A stretch of DNA of 64,000 nucleotides from Novosphingobium sp. (GTDB lineage Bacteria > Pseudomonadota > Alphaproteobacteria > Sphingomonadales > Sphingomonadaceae). Positions 1 to 7,917 of this stretch are shown one piece after another (position 1 is the first letter of the stretch; each line of letters opens with the position of its first letter). The notes below the pieces were generated by a model. That model did not search any database and was not told the origin of the DNA. It worked only from the letters and a program-made list of their open reading frames with translations. The translations under genes were made by a program, and so were the position numbers. The stretch spans positions 15,188 through 79,187 of the forward strand of contig JACKKY010000005.1 in NCBI GenBank assembly GCA_024236175.1, given 5' to 3'.

Positions 1-329
1 CGAACGACAGCGAGATCGCCCAGCACGAGGTCTTCGGGCCGGTGCTCGTGGTTACGCCCTTCGATACGGAGGAAGAGGCGATCGCGCTCGCCAATGCCAC
101 CGATTACGGCCTCGGCGCCTATGTCCACACGCAGAACCTGCGGCGTGCGCATTATGTGACGAGCCAGCTCGACGCGGGCATGATCCACGTCAACGGCTCG
201 GGCGAGGCGATGCAGCCCAATGCGCCCTTCGGTGGATACAAGAACAGCGGCCACGGAAGGCTTGGCGGCGTGGAGGGGCTGCACGAGTTCCTCCAGCCGA
301 AGAACATCTGGATGAACCTGGCGCAATAA
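1..329 (+). CDS. Aldehyde dehydrogenase, C-terminal part (cut by window edge)
   Basis: Only the last ~109 codons are present; the reading frame is open to the left edge. Visible family features are the HEVFGPVL segment (the E-x-FGP-x-L motif of the NAD(P)-aldehyde dehydrogenase superfamily) and the C-terminal PFGGYKNSGHGR motif. The catalytic Cys and Glu would lie upstream, outside the window. These enzymes oxidise an aldehyde to the acid with NAD(P)+. It lies 24 bp before a CMD-family gene on the same strand and probably opens or continues the operon of dehydrogenases running to about 3535. The substrate cannot be told from this fragment. Confidence 0.93.
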   Translation, partial: NDSEIAQHEVFGPVLVVTPFDTEEEAIALANATDYGLGAYVHTQNLRRAHYVTSQLDAGMIHVNGSGEAMQPNAPFGGYKNSGHGRLGGVEGLHEFLQPKNIWMNLAQ

Positions 330-353
330 CCGCCACACTTGGGAGAGGTTTTC

Positions 354-1145
354 ATGACATTGCTCGATCCCGCCGAACGTTCGGCGCGCGGCCTTTCGGC
401 CCAGGCCGAACTGACCGGCGCACCCGCGCCGGAGCCTGCGACGCTGCTCGACGAGACCTGGCGCGACTTCATCTACGCCGAGGTCTGGACCCGTCCCGGG
501 CTGGATAGGCGTGCGCGCTTCCTGATCTCCATGGCGGCGGCTGCCAGCAACAACGGGCCCAAGAAGGCGCTGGACGGATACGTGCGCGGTGCGCTGACCA
601 CCAAGGAACTGACGCTGTCGGAGCTGCGTGAAGCGGCGCTGCATCTTGCTGTCTACAGCGGCTGGGACAAGGGCGGCGAACTCGACGCTGCGGTAACCCG
701 CGTGCAGGACGAACTCGGGCTGGAACCGGTGAAGCTCGATCCGATCCGGGCCGAGCCCTGGGATCCGCAGGAGCGCATGGAAGCCGGCGCGCGCGAATTC
801 GAGAAGGTGATGACCTTCGGTGGCCCGCAACCCGGCAACGGCTTTGCCTATCTGCAGGACGGCATACTCAATTTCGTGTTCGGCGAGATGTGGTGCCGGC
901 GCGGACTGGACGAGCGTTCGCGGCGCTGGATAACGCTGGTCGGCGTTGCCGATTCACGTGCCGAGACGCCGATCAAGAGCCACTTCCATGCCGCCATGGC
1001 GAGCGGAAACTGCACGGCGGCGGAACTTCACGAATTCGTCCTGCAGTATTCGATCCATGCCGGATGGCCGAAGGGATCGGAAGTGCAGGGCGCGGTCTTC
1101 GAAATGGCTGCGAAGATCGAGAAGGGTCTTCCCTGGAACGGCTGA
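354..1145 (+). CDS. Carboxymuconolactone decarboxylase (CMD) family protein, two CMD repeats
   Basis: 263 residues. The ATG at 354 is chosen because GGGAGAGG (341-348) sits just upstream; an in-frame TTG at 339 lies inside the intergenic leader. The protein has two copies of the AhpD/CMD fold: the first ends around LHLAVYSGWDKGGE, the second around LQYSIHAGWPKGSE, so the architecture is a tandem duplication as in larger CMD-family proteins. No CxxC pair is visible, arguing against an AhpD-type peroxidase and for a decarboxylase-like or other role. It sits between an aldehyde dehydrogenase and SDR/hydroxyacid dehydrogenase genes in an apparent catabolic operon. The exact reaction is unknown. 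Confidence 0.85.
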   Translation: MTLLDPAERSARGLSAQAELTGAPAPEPATLLDETWRDFIYAEVWTRPGLDRRARFLISMAAAASNNGPKKALDGYVRGALTTKELTLSELREAALHLAVYSGWDKGGELDAAVTRVQDELGLEPVKLDPIRAEPWDPQERMEAGAREFEKVMTFGGPQPGNGFAYLQDGILNFVFGEMWCRRGLDERSRRWITLVGVADSRAETPIKSHFHAAMASGNCTAAELHEFVLQYSIHAGWPKGSEVQGAVFEMAAKIEKGLPWNG

Positions 1146-1159
1146 GCTAGGAGCTGAGA

Positions 1160-1921
1160 TTGACACTGATTCCCGATATGAAAGGCGAGGCCGCCGTCGT
1201 CACCGGCGCGGCTTCCGGGCTGGGACGAGCGACAGCGGTCAAGCTTGCCGAGGCGGGCGCGAACCTGTGCCTTGTCGATTTCAACCAGGCCGGGCTCGAT
1301 GAAACCGCAGCCATGCTTTCGGACAGCGGTGTCGAGGTGATCCTCCACCTCGCGGATCTCTCCGACCCCGACGCCTGTCGCGCGCCCGTCGACGTCGCTG
1401 TCGAACGGTTCGGACGGCTCGATGCGCTGTGCAATATCGCCGGCCTGATCAGGTTCGCGAACAGTCCGCAAATGCCGCGCGAGGATTGGGACCGGACAAT
1501 CGCCGTCAATCTGACCGCGCCGTTCCTGCTGTCGCAGGCGGCCATTCCGCACCTGCTCGAAACCGAAGGCGCGATCGTCAACTGTTCGTCGACGGCCGCT
1601 TTCGTTGGCGAGGCCTATGCCGCCGCCTATTGCGCGAGCAAGGCCGGCCTGCTGCAGATGACCAAGGCCATGGCCATGGAGTTTTCCCGCAAGCCGATCC
1701 GGATCAATGCCGTCGCGCCGGGAGGGATGATGACCAACATCGGCAACAACATGCAGATGCCCGAGAATGTCGAGATCGACCTGATCCAGCGCTTCTCCGG
1801 TTTGCGCGGGCTGGTGGAAGTGGACGACGTCGCCGACGTGATCTGCATGCTCGCCAGTGATGCCGGGCGCGGCTTCCATGGCTCCTGCGTGACGATCGAT
1901 GCCGGGATAACCGCAGGATGA
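1160..1921 (+). CDS. SDR family NAD(P)-dependent oxidoreductase
   Basis: 253 residues of classical short-chain dehydrogenase type. The cofactor motif TGAASGLG is near residue 15, a variant NxAG (NIAG) near 95, the catalytic Ser in NCSSTAAF and the YCASK (YxxxK) dyad in the second half; it ends with the usual C-terminal VTIDAGITAG. The start is TTG at 1160, supported by AGGAG at 1149-1153; an in-frame ATG at 1178 is the alternative and would cut into the N-terminal strand. Its stop overlaps the next start by 4 bp (ATGA), so the two are translationally coupled. Substrate unknown; a secondary alcohol/ketone step in the neighbouring pathway is likely. Confidence 0.9.
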   Translation: MTLIPDMKGEAAVVTGAASGLGRATAVKLAEAGANLCLVDFNQAGLDETAAMLSDSGVEVILHLADLSDPDACRAPVDVAVERFGRLDALCNIAGLIRFANSPQMPREDWDRTIAVNLTAPFLLSQAAIPHLLETEGAIVNCSSTAAFVGEAYAAAYCASKAGLLQMTKAMAMEFSRKPIRINAVAPGGMMTNIGNNMQMPENVEIDLIQRFSGLRGLVEVDDVADVICMLASDAGRGFHGSCVTIDAGITAG

Positions 1922-2724
1922 GCAAGATCACCACCGGCTTCATCGGCCTCGGCAGCCAGGGCGGTCCTATGGCCGAGCGCATGCTGGCAGAAGGCTTCCC
2001 GCTCACGATCTGGGCCCGGCGTGCCGAAGTGGCGGAGGAATACGCGGCGAAGGGCGCGTCGACGGTCGCTTCCGTCGCCGAGCTCGGCGCGGCTTGCGAC
2101 CACGTCGGCATTTGCGTCGTCGACGATGCCGGCGTTGCGGAAATCTGCGACCAGCTCATCCCGGCGATGCGCGAAGGCAGCCTCCTGGCGATCCACTCCA
2201 CCATCCTGCCGGAAAGCTGCGAGAAGCTGGAGCAACGCTGCGCGCAGCGCGGCATCCGTTTCCTCGACGCGCCGGTCAGCGGCGGCGGGCAGGGCGCGGC
2301 GGCGAAAGCGCTTACCATCATGTGCGGTGGTACCGAAGAGGCCTTCGCGCTGGCCCGGCCTGTCTTCGAGTCCTTCGCAAAACTGATCGTGCGGCTCGGG
2401 CCCGCCGGTTCGGGGCAGCGTGCCAAGATCGTCAACAATGCCCTGCTGGCGGCGACCATGGGGCTTTCGCATGCCGCGCTGGCGGCGGGCGAAGCACTTG
2501 GCATCGACAGGGCAGCGCTTGCCGATCTCATCAAGGAGAGCAGCGGGCGCAGCTTCGGGTTCGAAGTCTATGCGCGCCTGCCGACACCGGCGGCTTTCGC
2601 GCAGGGCGCGCCGCTGCTTGTGAAGGACACGAACCTGCTGGTCGACATCCTGCCCGGCGACGATGACGCGGCGGTGCTCAAGGCAGCGGCCGATCATTTC
2701 CTTGGTCCGGCGATGTCGGGCTGA
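1918..2724 (+). CDS. NAD(P)-dependent beta-hydroxyacid dehydrogenase (3-hydroxyisobutyrate dehydrogenase family)
   Basis: 268 residues. The N-terminal Rossmann motif GFIGLGSQGGPM and the substrate-loop segment DAPVSGGGQGA are typical of the family, and KIVNNALLAATMG carries the catalytic Lys position. The family oxidises beta-hydroxyacids (3-hydroxyisobutyrate, tartronate semialdehyde and others). It overlaps the upstream SDR gene by 4 bp and is followed after 25 bp by another SDR, so it is part of the same operon. A second, divergent member of this family is at 10104-10991. Which hydroxyacid is used cannot be read from the sequence. Confidence 0.9.
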   Translation: MSKITTGFIGLGSQGGPMAERMLAEGFPLTIWARRAEVAEEYAAKGASTVASVAELGAACDHVGICVVDDAGVAEICDQLIPAMREGSLLAIHSTILPESCEKLEQRCAQRGIRFLDAPVSGGGQGAAAKALTIMCGGTEEAFALARPVFESFAKLIVRLGPAGSGQRAKIVNNALLAATMGLSHAALAAGEALGIDRAALADLIKESSGRSFGFEVYARLPTPAAFAQGAPLLVKDTNLLVDILPGDDDAAVLKAAADHFLGPAMSG

Positions 2725-2749
2725 TCCTATTCCAGGGAGCGATAACACC

Positions 2750-3535
2750 ATGGCCTTCGATCTCGACAAGTTCCGCCTCGACGGAAAGGTTGCCGTCGTC
2801 ACCGGTGCAGGCGGCCGCGGCAATTCGATCGGGCGCGCTTATGCGCTGGGTCTTGCCAACGCCGGCGCCTCGGTCGTCGTGGCCGATCTCAACGAGGAGG
2901 GTGCCAGGGCCGTTGCCGAGGAAATCGTCGCGGCCGGCGGCAAGGCCCTCGGTATAAAGGTCGACGTGTCCGACGAGGCTTCCACCCTGGCGATGGCCGA
3001 GGCCGCCAGGGCCGAGTTCGGCGGGGTCGATGTCCTGGTCAACAACGCGGCGTTGATGGTCGATATCAGCTACGACAATTGCGAGACTGTCTCTCTCGAT
3101 GCCTGGAACAAGGCGATCGCCGTCAATCTCAACGGTGCACTGCTGTGCAGCCGTGCCGTGATCCCGTCGATGCGTGAGCGCGGCGGCGGGCGCATCGTCA
3201 ACCAGACCAGCGGCGGGGCCTATCCCGCCAGCGGCCTCTACGGGATCACCAAGCTGGCCCTGGTGGGACTGACGACTTCACTGGCCAAGCAGTTCGGCAA
3301 GGAAAACATCACCTGCAACGCAATCGCGCCGGGCAACGTGACGTCGGATGCCGGCAAGATGCTGGTTCCCGACGATTCGCCTTTCATCCAGTTCCTGCAG
3401 GCGACCTGCGCCACGCGTCCGCGAGGCGAGCCGGACGAGCTGGTCGGCGCTTTGCTGCTGCTGTGCTCAGATGCGGGTGAATGGATCACCGGACAGGTGA
3501 TTCATGTCGACGGCGGCTGGATCATGCGACCGTAG
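2750..3535 (+). CDS. SDR family NAD(P)-dependent oxidoreductase
   Basis: 261 residues. The start ATG at 2750 follows CAGGGAGCGATAACACC with a GGGAG ribosome site; a longer in-frame extension to 2663 overlaps the preceding gene and is rejected. Motifs: cofactor loop VTGAGGRGNSIGRA with an expanded glycine loop, NNAA, catalytic YGITK and C-terminal GQVIHVDGGW. The glycine loop is of the type seen in enoyl-reductase-like and divergent SDRs, but the intact YxxxK suggests an ordinary alcohol dehydrogenase. It is the last gene of the first operon; a 215-bp gap with inverted repeats follows. Confidence 0.9.
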   Translation: MAFDLDKFRLDGKVAVVTGAGGRGNSIGRAYALGLANAGASVVVADLNEEGARAVAEEIVAAGGKALGIKVDVSDEASTLAMAEAARAEFGGVDVLVNNAALMVDISYDNCETVSLDAWNKAIAVNLNGALLCSRAVIPSMRERGGGRIVNQTSGGAYPASGLYGITKLALVGLTTSLAKQFGKENITCNAIAPGNVTSDAGKMLVPDDSPFIQFLQATCATRPRGEPDELVGALLLLCSDAGEWITGQVIHVDGGWIMRP

Positions 3536-3540
3536 ACAAT

Positions 3541-3558
3541 TTTTCGAGATTTCGAAAA
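3541..3558. promoter_or_regulatory. Inverted repeat, candidate operator upstream of the E1 gene
   Basis: Arms TTTTCGA and TCGAAAA are separated by 4 bases, within an AT-richer patch directly after the SDR stop codon. It lies ~190 bp before the fused E1 gene. There is no run of T typical of a Rho-independent terminator, so a protein-binding site is the better guess. No regulator gene is adjacent. Confidence 0.4.
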
Positions 3559-3574
3559 TTTCGGTCATCGCCTG

Positions 3575-3595
3575 CGAAATGTTTGCGACATTTCG
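3575..3595. promoter_or_regulatory. Second inverted repeat upstream of the E1 gene
   Basis: Arms CGAAATGT and ACATTTCG (8 bp each) with a 5-base spacer TTGCG. It is 34 bp downstream of the first repeat and shares the TTTCGA/TCGAAA flavour, so the two may form a tandem operator for a dimeric regulator. The regulator is not identifiable in the window. Confidence 0.4.
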
Positions 3596-3750
3596 AAAGC
3601 AACTTGCCACGTCTCGTTGCGTCCGCTGATTTTTTGCGTAACAAGCCCCGAGTCACTCCTGCTCCCGCTCGTTCAGGGTCGGGGCGCATCAAGGCGGGAT
3701 CGGTCGTCCAGGCCGTCGTTTTCCGCAGAACATGAAAGAATGGGAAGGTT

Positions 3751-5778
3751 ATGGAACAGAGCAATCTCGCGATCGAACCAGAGGTACTGAAAGCAATCTA
3801 CGGGCAGATGGCGCGGATTCGCGCTGTCGACAAGGCCATCCAGGCGGGCCTCTCGGCCGGCAAGTTCATGTTCACCTACTGGCCGATGACGGGCCAGGAA
3901 TGCATTCCCGCGACGATTTCGCAGCTGATCTCCAAAGACGATTACATGATCACCACCTATCGTGGCATCCACGACCAGGTGGCCAAGGGCGTCGACCTTT
4001 ACGGCATGTTCGCCGAAGCGCTCGGCCGCGAGGACGGCGTCAACAAGGGCAAGGGCGGCTCGCCGCACATTTCCGATCCTTCCTCCGGCTCGATGGTCAC
4101 CACCGCGATCGTCGGCGCCGGTGCGCCGATCGCGAACGGTCTCGCGATCTCGGCCAAGGAACGCGGTGAGAACCGCGTCACCATCGTCAATTTCGGCGAC
4201 GGCGCGACGTCGATCGGCGCTGTCCACGAAGCGATGAACCTGGCGGGTGCGTGGAAGCTGCCGGTCATCTTCCTGTGCCAGAACAACGAGTGGGGCGAAT
4301 ACACGCCGATCCCGGTCTACACCTCCAGCCCGAATTTCTACGGCCGCGCCGAAGCGCTCGGCTTCAAGGGTGTCCAGCTCGACGGCAACGACCCCGCCTC
4401 CTTCTACAAGGGCATGAAAGAGGTGATCGAGCATGTCCGGGGCGGCAACGGCCCGGTCTTCGTCGAGGCCAAGACCTTCCGCATGGGACCGCATGCGGGC
4501 GTGGGCGACAATTACAATGTCGACAAGGATTACCTGAAGACCAAGAAGGAGCAGGCGCCGGTCGCCAAGACCCGCCAGCTGCTGATCGATGCGGGCATTT
4601 GTTCCGAGGACGAACTTGCTTCGCTCGAGGCAGCGGCCGCCAAGGAAGTCGACGACGCGATCGCCAAGGCGCTGGAAAGCACCGTGACGCCGGCGACCGA
4701 GACGCTGACGGACGTTTTTGCCAATGTGGACGACGTTCCGCGCCGCGGCCACTATCCGTCCCGCCCGGCGGAAGGCGATCTTCCTTCCGAGACCAAGACG
4801 ATGTCGATGGCGGAGGCAGTGCTCGACGCGCAGCACATCGCCATGAAGAAGAACCCCGAAGTCTTCATTCTCGGCGAGGATGTCGGCGATCCGCATGGCG
4901 GCGTGTTCGGCACAAACAAGGGCCTGCAGACCGAATTCGGCAATACCCGTGTTCGCCCGACCCCGATCGCCGAGCAGGCGATCATCGGCGCGGCGCTCGG
5001 CTCGTCGATCGCGGGGATGAGCCCGATTGCCGAAATCATGTTCACCGACTTCTTCGGCGTCTGCATCGACCAGGTCTACAACCACGCCGCGAAGCAGCGC
5101 TACATGTCGGGTTCGGCCACGCATGCGCCGATGACGATCCGCGTCCAGGCAGGCGGCGGCATGGGCGGCTTCGGCGCCCAGCACTCGCAGTCGATGGAAG
5201 CCTGGCTGCTGCATTCGCCTGGCCTCAAGGTCGTCTATCCGTCCAACCCGGTGGATGCGAAGGGCCTGCTCACGTCCTGTATCAACGATCCCGATCCCTG
5301 CATCATGATCGAATCGATGATGCTGCTCTACACGCTCAAGGGCGAAGTGCCGGTCGACGAATATTCCATCCCGCTGGGCGTGGCCAAGGTCGTACGCGAA
5401 GGCACCGACGTCACCCTGATCAGCTACGGCTGGATGCTCAACCAGGCCTTGGCCGCCGCCGAGGAGCTCGCAAAGGAAGGGATCAGCGCCGAAGTCGTCG
5501 ATCTGCGCTCGTTGATGCCGATCGACTATCATCGCGTGCTCGAATCGGTGAAGAAGACCGGCCGTGCTATCGTCGTCCACGCGGCGGTGGAGTTCTGCGG
5601 TTACGGTGCCGAAATCGCGAGCACCATCAACGAGGAACTGTGGGACAAGCTGAAGGCCCCGGCCACGCGTATCGGCGCGGCCTATGCGCCCATCGCCTAT
5701 TCCAACGCCATCGAGTTCAGCCAGGTGCCCGGCTCCGCCCACATCGTGGCGCGCGCCAAGGACGTCGTGAAATCCTGA
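3751..5778 (+). CDS. Fused alpha/beta E1 subunit of a thiamine-diphosphate 2-oxoacid (pyruvate/acetoin-type) dehydrogenase
   Basis: 675 residues joining E1-alpha (about 1-335) and E1-beta (about 345-675), which are usually separate proteins. The ThDP-binding motif starts at GDG (149-151) and ends at NN (178-179); KGKGGSPH corresponds to the G-G-S-x-H loop of E1-alpha. The beta part carries LGEDVGDPHGGVFG, PIAEQAIIGAALG and the C-terminal transketolase-like domain. It decarboxylates a 2-oxoacid or cleaves acetoin and passes the acyl group to a lipoyl arm. The start ATG has GGGAAGG at 3740-3746. A stand-alone lipoyl protein follows after 24 bp; no E2 acyltransferase or E3 is in the window. Confidence 0.93.
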   Translation: MEQSNLAIEPEVLKAIYGQMARIRAVDKAIQAGLSAGKFMFTYWPMTGQECIPATISQLISKDDYMITTYRGIHDQVAKGVDLYGMFAEALGREDGVNKGKGGSPHISDPSSGSMVTTAIVGAGAPIANGLAISAKERGENRVTIVNFGDGATSIGAVHEAMNLAGAWKLPVIFLCQNNEWGEYTPIPVYTSSPNFYGRAEALGFKGVQLDGNDPASFYKGMKEVIEHVRGGNGPVFVEAKTFRMGPHAGVGDNYNVDKDYLKTKKEQAPVAKTRQLLIDAGICSEDELASLEAAAAKEVDDAIAKALESTVTPATETLTDVFANVDDVPRRGHYPSRPAEGDLPSETKTMSMAEAVLDAQHIAMKKNPEVFILGEDVGDPHGGVFGTNKGLQTEFGNTRVRPTPIAEQAIIGAALGSSIAGMSPIAEIMFTDFFGVCIDQVYNHAAKQRYMSGSATHAPMTIRVQAGGGMGGFGAQHSQSMEAWLLHSPGLKVVYPSNPVDAKGLLTSCINDPDPCIMIESMMLLYTLKGEVPVDEYSIPLGVAKVVREGTDVTLISYGWMLNQALAAAEELAKEGISAEVVDLRSLMPIDYHRVLESVKKTGRAIVVHAAVEFCGYGAEIASTINEELWDKLKAPATRIGAAYAPIAYSNAIEFSQVPGSAHIVARAKDVVKS

Positions 5779-5802
5779 ATATAAGCTAGGAAACAACCCG
5801 AT

Positions 5803-6033
5803 ATGTCTACAATGCTGACCATGCCCAAGCTGGAGATGTCCATGCAGGAGGGCACTCTTGCCGAGTGGGTCGTCGCCGACGGGGCAGAGGTGAAGGAAGG
5901 GGACGTGATCTACCTTCTCGAAACCGACAAGACTTCCCGCGAGATCGAGGCTCCCGCCTCGGGCAAGCTCGTCCAGAAGGCTGAGGCCGGCGAGGTCTAC
6001 GAGTGCGGAACGGAGATCGGCGAGATCGTCTAG
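5803..6033 (+). CDS. Free-standing lipoyl (biotinyl) carrier domain protein
   Basis: 76 residues, exactly one lipoyl-domain beta-sandwich. The attachment site ETDKTSREIEAPASG has the lysine at the hairpin turn (D-K-T, about residue 48). There is no peripheral-subunit-binding or catalytic acyltransferase domain. AGGAAA precedes the ATG. It most likely serves as swinging arm for the E1 fusion encoded just upstream. Biotin attachment instead of lipoate is possible, since the folds are the same, but the DK(T/A) context and the E1 neighbour favour lipoate. The transcript probably ends at the hairpin at 6045-6072. Confidence 0.9.
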   Translation: MSTMLTMPKLEMSMQEGTLAEWVVADGAEVKEGDVIYLLETDKTSREIEAPASGKLVQKAEAGEVYECGTEIGEIV

Positions 6034-6044
6034 AAGGCGGTTTG

Positions 6045-6072
6045 CGGGAGGTGGCCGGTCCACCTCCCGTTT
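6045..6072 (+). terminator. Rho-independent terminator after the E1/lipoyl operon
   Basis: A perfect 10-bp stem, CGGGAGGTGG / CCACCTCCCG, with a 5-base loop, followed by TTT. It begins 12 bp after the lipoyl-protein stop codon. Confidence 0.7.
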
Positions 6073-6153
6073 CCGGCCTGCCCGTGCTATAAGGTCGTCG
6101 CATCCAATCGCGCCGCCCGGGTGCAGCGGCGCCCTGGAAGGGGAAATCGCGCG

Positions 6154-6786
6154 ATGACCTACTGGAAACTCAAGGGACGGGAACTCGCCAACTGCAATTG
6201 CGACTACGGATGCAACTGCCAATTCGGCGGCCTGCCTGACAAAGGCACCTGCCAGGCCGTGTTCGGCATGGCGATCGACGAGGGCTTCCACGGCGATACG
6301 GACCTTTCCGGCCTCAACATCGCTGCCGTGTTCCGCTGGCCCGGTGCGATCCACGAGGGCAAGGGCGAATGCGCGGCATTCGTCGACGAGCGCGCGAGCG
6401 AGGAGCAGCGCAACGCCCTGCTCACCATCATGTCCGGCGGGGATACCGACCCCTTCGCGACCATGTTCGCGGTATTCGCCTCCACCATCGAGACAATGCA
6501 CGAACCCGGCTTTGTGCCCATCGATTTCGAAGTCGACGTCGAAGGCCGCAAGGGGCGGCTGCGGATTGCCGACCATGTGGAGATGGACGGCGAGCCGATA
6601 CGCAGCCCGGTCGACGGGTCCGAAATTCGCGCCCGCATCAACCTGCCCGACGGTTTCGAATATGAAGTGGCCGAGATCGGTTCCGGCACCAGCCGGGCGA
6701 TCGCGCCGATGAAGCTGGAACACGCTGCCAGCTACGGCCAGTTCGCGCATCTGCACCTCGACAGCCACGGCGTCGTCAGGGCCTGA
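6154..6786 (+). CDS. DUF1326 family protein with N-terminal Cys cluster
   Basis: 210 residues. The ATG at 6154 begins right before the conserved start of the family (YWKLKG). Cysteines 14, 16, 20 and 22 form a CxCx3CxC cluster in NCNCDYGCNCQF, with C33 nearby; such a cluster suggests metal or redox chemistry. No signal peptide is apparent. The function of DUF1326 proteins is not established. The stop overlaps the start of a DUF2182 membrane protein by one base, so the two are co-translated and probably work together, perhaps in metal handling (inference). Confidence 0.85.
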   Translation: MTYWKLKGRELANCNCDYGCNCQFGGLPDKGTCQAVFGMAIDEGFHGDTDLSGLNIAAVFRWPGAIHEGKGECAAFVDERASEEQRNALLTIMSGGDTDPFATMFAVFASTIETMHEPGFVPIDFEVDVEGRKGRLRIADHVEMDGEPIRSPVDGSEIRARINLPDGFEYEVAEIGSGTSRAIAPMKLEHAASYGQFAHLHLDSHGVVRA

Positions 6787-7604
6787 TGGGCCCTGCCGTC
6801 GAGGCGGCGCTGCGTCGCCACCGAACCGTTTCTATTGCGGCGCTTGCCGTCCTCACCCTGCTTGCGTGGATATGGCTCTTCGTGGGCGCGGGGATGGGGA
6901 TGGACCCGCTCGTCTCGCTTGCGCCTGCGGGGCACGGCGAGGCGTCGATGCCCGGGATGGGCATGGAAGGGATGATGCAGCCCGTGTCGGCGTGGACGGC
7001 CGCGCGCTTCTGGCTGACCTTTTCCATGTGGTGGATCATGATGGTGGCGATGATGCTTCCCTCGGCCGCGCCGACCATCCTGCTCTACGCGCGCGCAGCG
7101 GCGCACGGGCAGGGCGGCGCGACGAGGCCCGCGTCCGAAAGCTTCCTGGCCGGTTACCTGGCCGCCTGGGGCGTGTTTTCCCTGGTTGCGACAGTCCTGC
7201 AGATGGTTCTGGAGCAAACCGGCCTGCTCGCGCCCATGGCCATGGCTTCGGAAAGCAGCCGGTTGTCCGGCGCGATCCTTCTCGCCGCCGGAGCGTACCA
7301 GCTCAGCCCGCTCAAGAATGTGTGCCTGCGCCACTGTCGCAATCCCGCCCAGTTCCTGAGCCGGCACTATCGTCCGGGCAGTTCGGGCGCTCTGCGCATG
7401 GGGCTGCTGCATGGAACCTGGTGCGTCGGCTGCTGCTGGCTGCTGATGGCGCTGCTGTTCGTCGGCGGCGTGATGAACCTCGCGTGGATCGCGCTGCTCA
7501 CGCTGATGGTCGCGGCGGAGAAGATCCTGCCGTTCGGGCGCGCGATTTCCATTGTGCTCGGACTGGGCTGCATCGCCTGGGGAGCGGTGTTGCTCGCCGG
7601 CTAG
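6786..7604 (+). CDS. DUF2182 integral membrane protein, Met-rich periplasmic loop
   Basis: 272 residues with about seven hydrophobic segments. Between the first two (residues ~37-64) lies a Met/His-rich stretch (GAGMGMD... HGEASMPGMGMEGMM) of the kind seen in copper-binding loops. Later segments carry KNVCLRHC and TWCVGCC cysteines. DUF2182 proteins are described as predicted metal-binding membrane proteins. It shares one base with the upstream DUF1326 stop and meets the opposite-strand gene at a CTAG where both stop codons overlap. A metal transport or membrane-redox role is inference. Confidence 0.85.
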   Translation: MGPAVEAALRRHRTVSIAALAVLTLLAWIWLFVGAGMGMDPLVSLAPAGHGEASMPGMGMEGMMQPVSAWTAARFWLTFSMWWIMMVAMMLPSAAPTILLYARAAAHGQGGATRPASESFLAGYLAAWGVFSLVATVLQMVLEQTGLLAPMAMASESSRLSGAILLAAGAYQLSPLKNVCLRHCRNPAQFLSRHYRPGSSGALRMGLLHGTWCVGCCWLLMALLFVGGVMNLAWIALLTLMVAAEKILPFGRAISIVLGLGCIAWGAVLLAG

Positions 7605-7834
7605 GAGTTGCCGTTCTCCTGGCGGGTGTTGCTCCAGACCACCTGCCCGAGGCCCAGCAGCGCAAGGATCGCGCCCCACAGCGTCCATTGCGGATCGCCG
7701 ACCATGAAACCCTGCAGGATGGTGCGCGGGCCGACATTGAGCCCCTGCATTATCCAGATACTGCCCAGCGCCAGCATCAGCAGGCCGAGCAGGCTGCTGA
7801 CAATGCGCATCACCAGGTTGAACAGCGCCCGCAT
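7601..7834 (-). CDS. Small two-helix membrane protein, unknown function
   Basis: 77 residues: helix 1 about residues 8-30 (IVSSLLGLLMLALGSIWIMQGL), helix 2 about 48-68, then a short polar tail. The segment between them contains FMVGDPQW. AGAGGAG precedes the ATG in the 83-bp gap shared with the divergent P450. It converges with the DUF2182 gene, the two stop codons overlapping in CTAG. I do not recognise a characterised family; length and hydrophobicity fit small conserved inner-membrane proteins common in sphingomonads. Confidence 0.7.
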   Translation of the reverse strand: MRALFNLVMRIVSSLLGLLMLALGSIWIMQGLNVGPRTILQGFMVGDPQWTLWGAILALLGLGQVVWSNTRQENGNS

Positions 7835-7917
7835 CGTCCTCTCCTCTTCCCGTTTATGGCAAGAGCCTAGGACTTCACATCCCGCTGTTCAAATGCGAAG
7901 TCTCTCGGCCGGGAGAG

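Noticed and set aside
3673..6768. A 1031-codon open frame on the minus strand across the E1 and lipoyl genes
   Set aside because: It mirrors genes with clear ThDP and lipoyl motifs on the plus strand. Its translation is Arg/His/Asp-rich and repetitive, typical of antisense frames in high-GC DNA.
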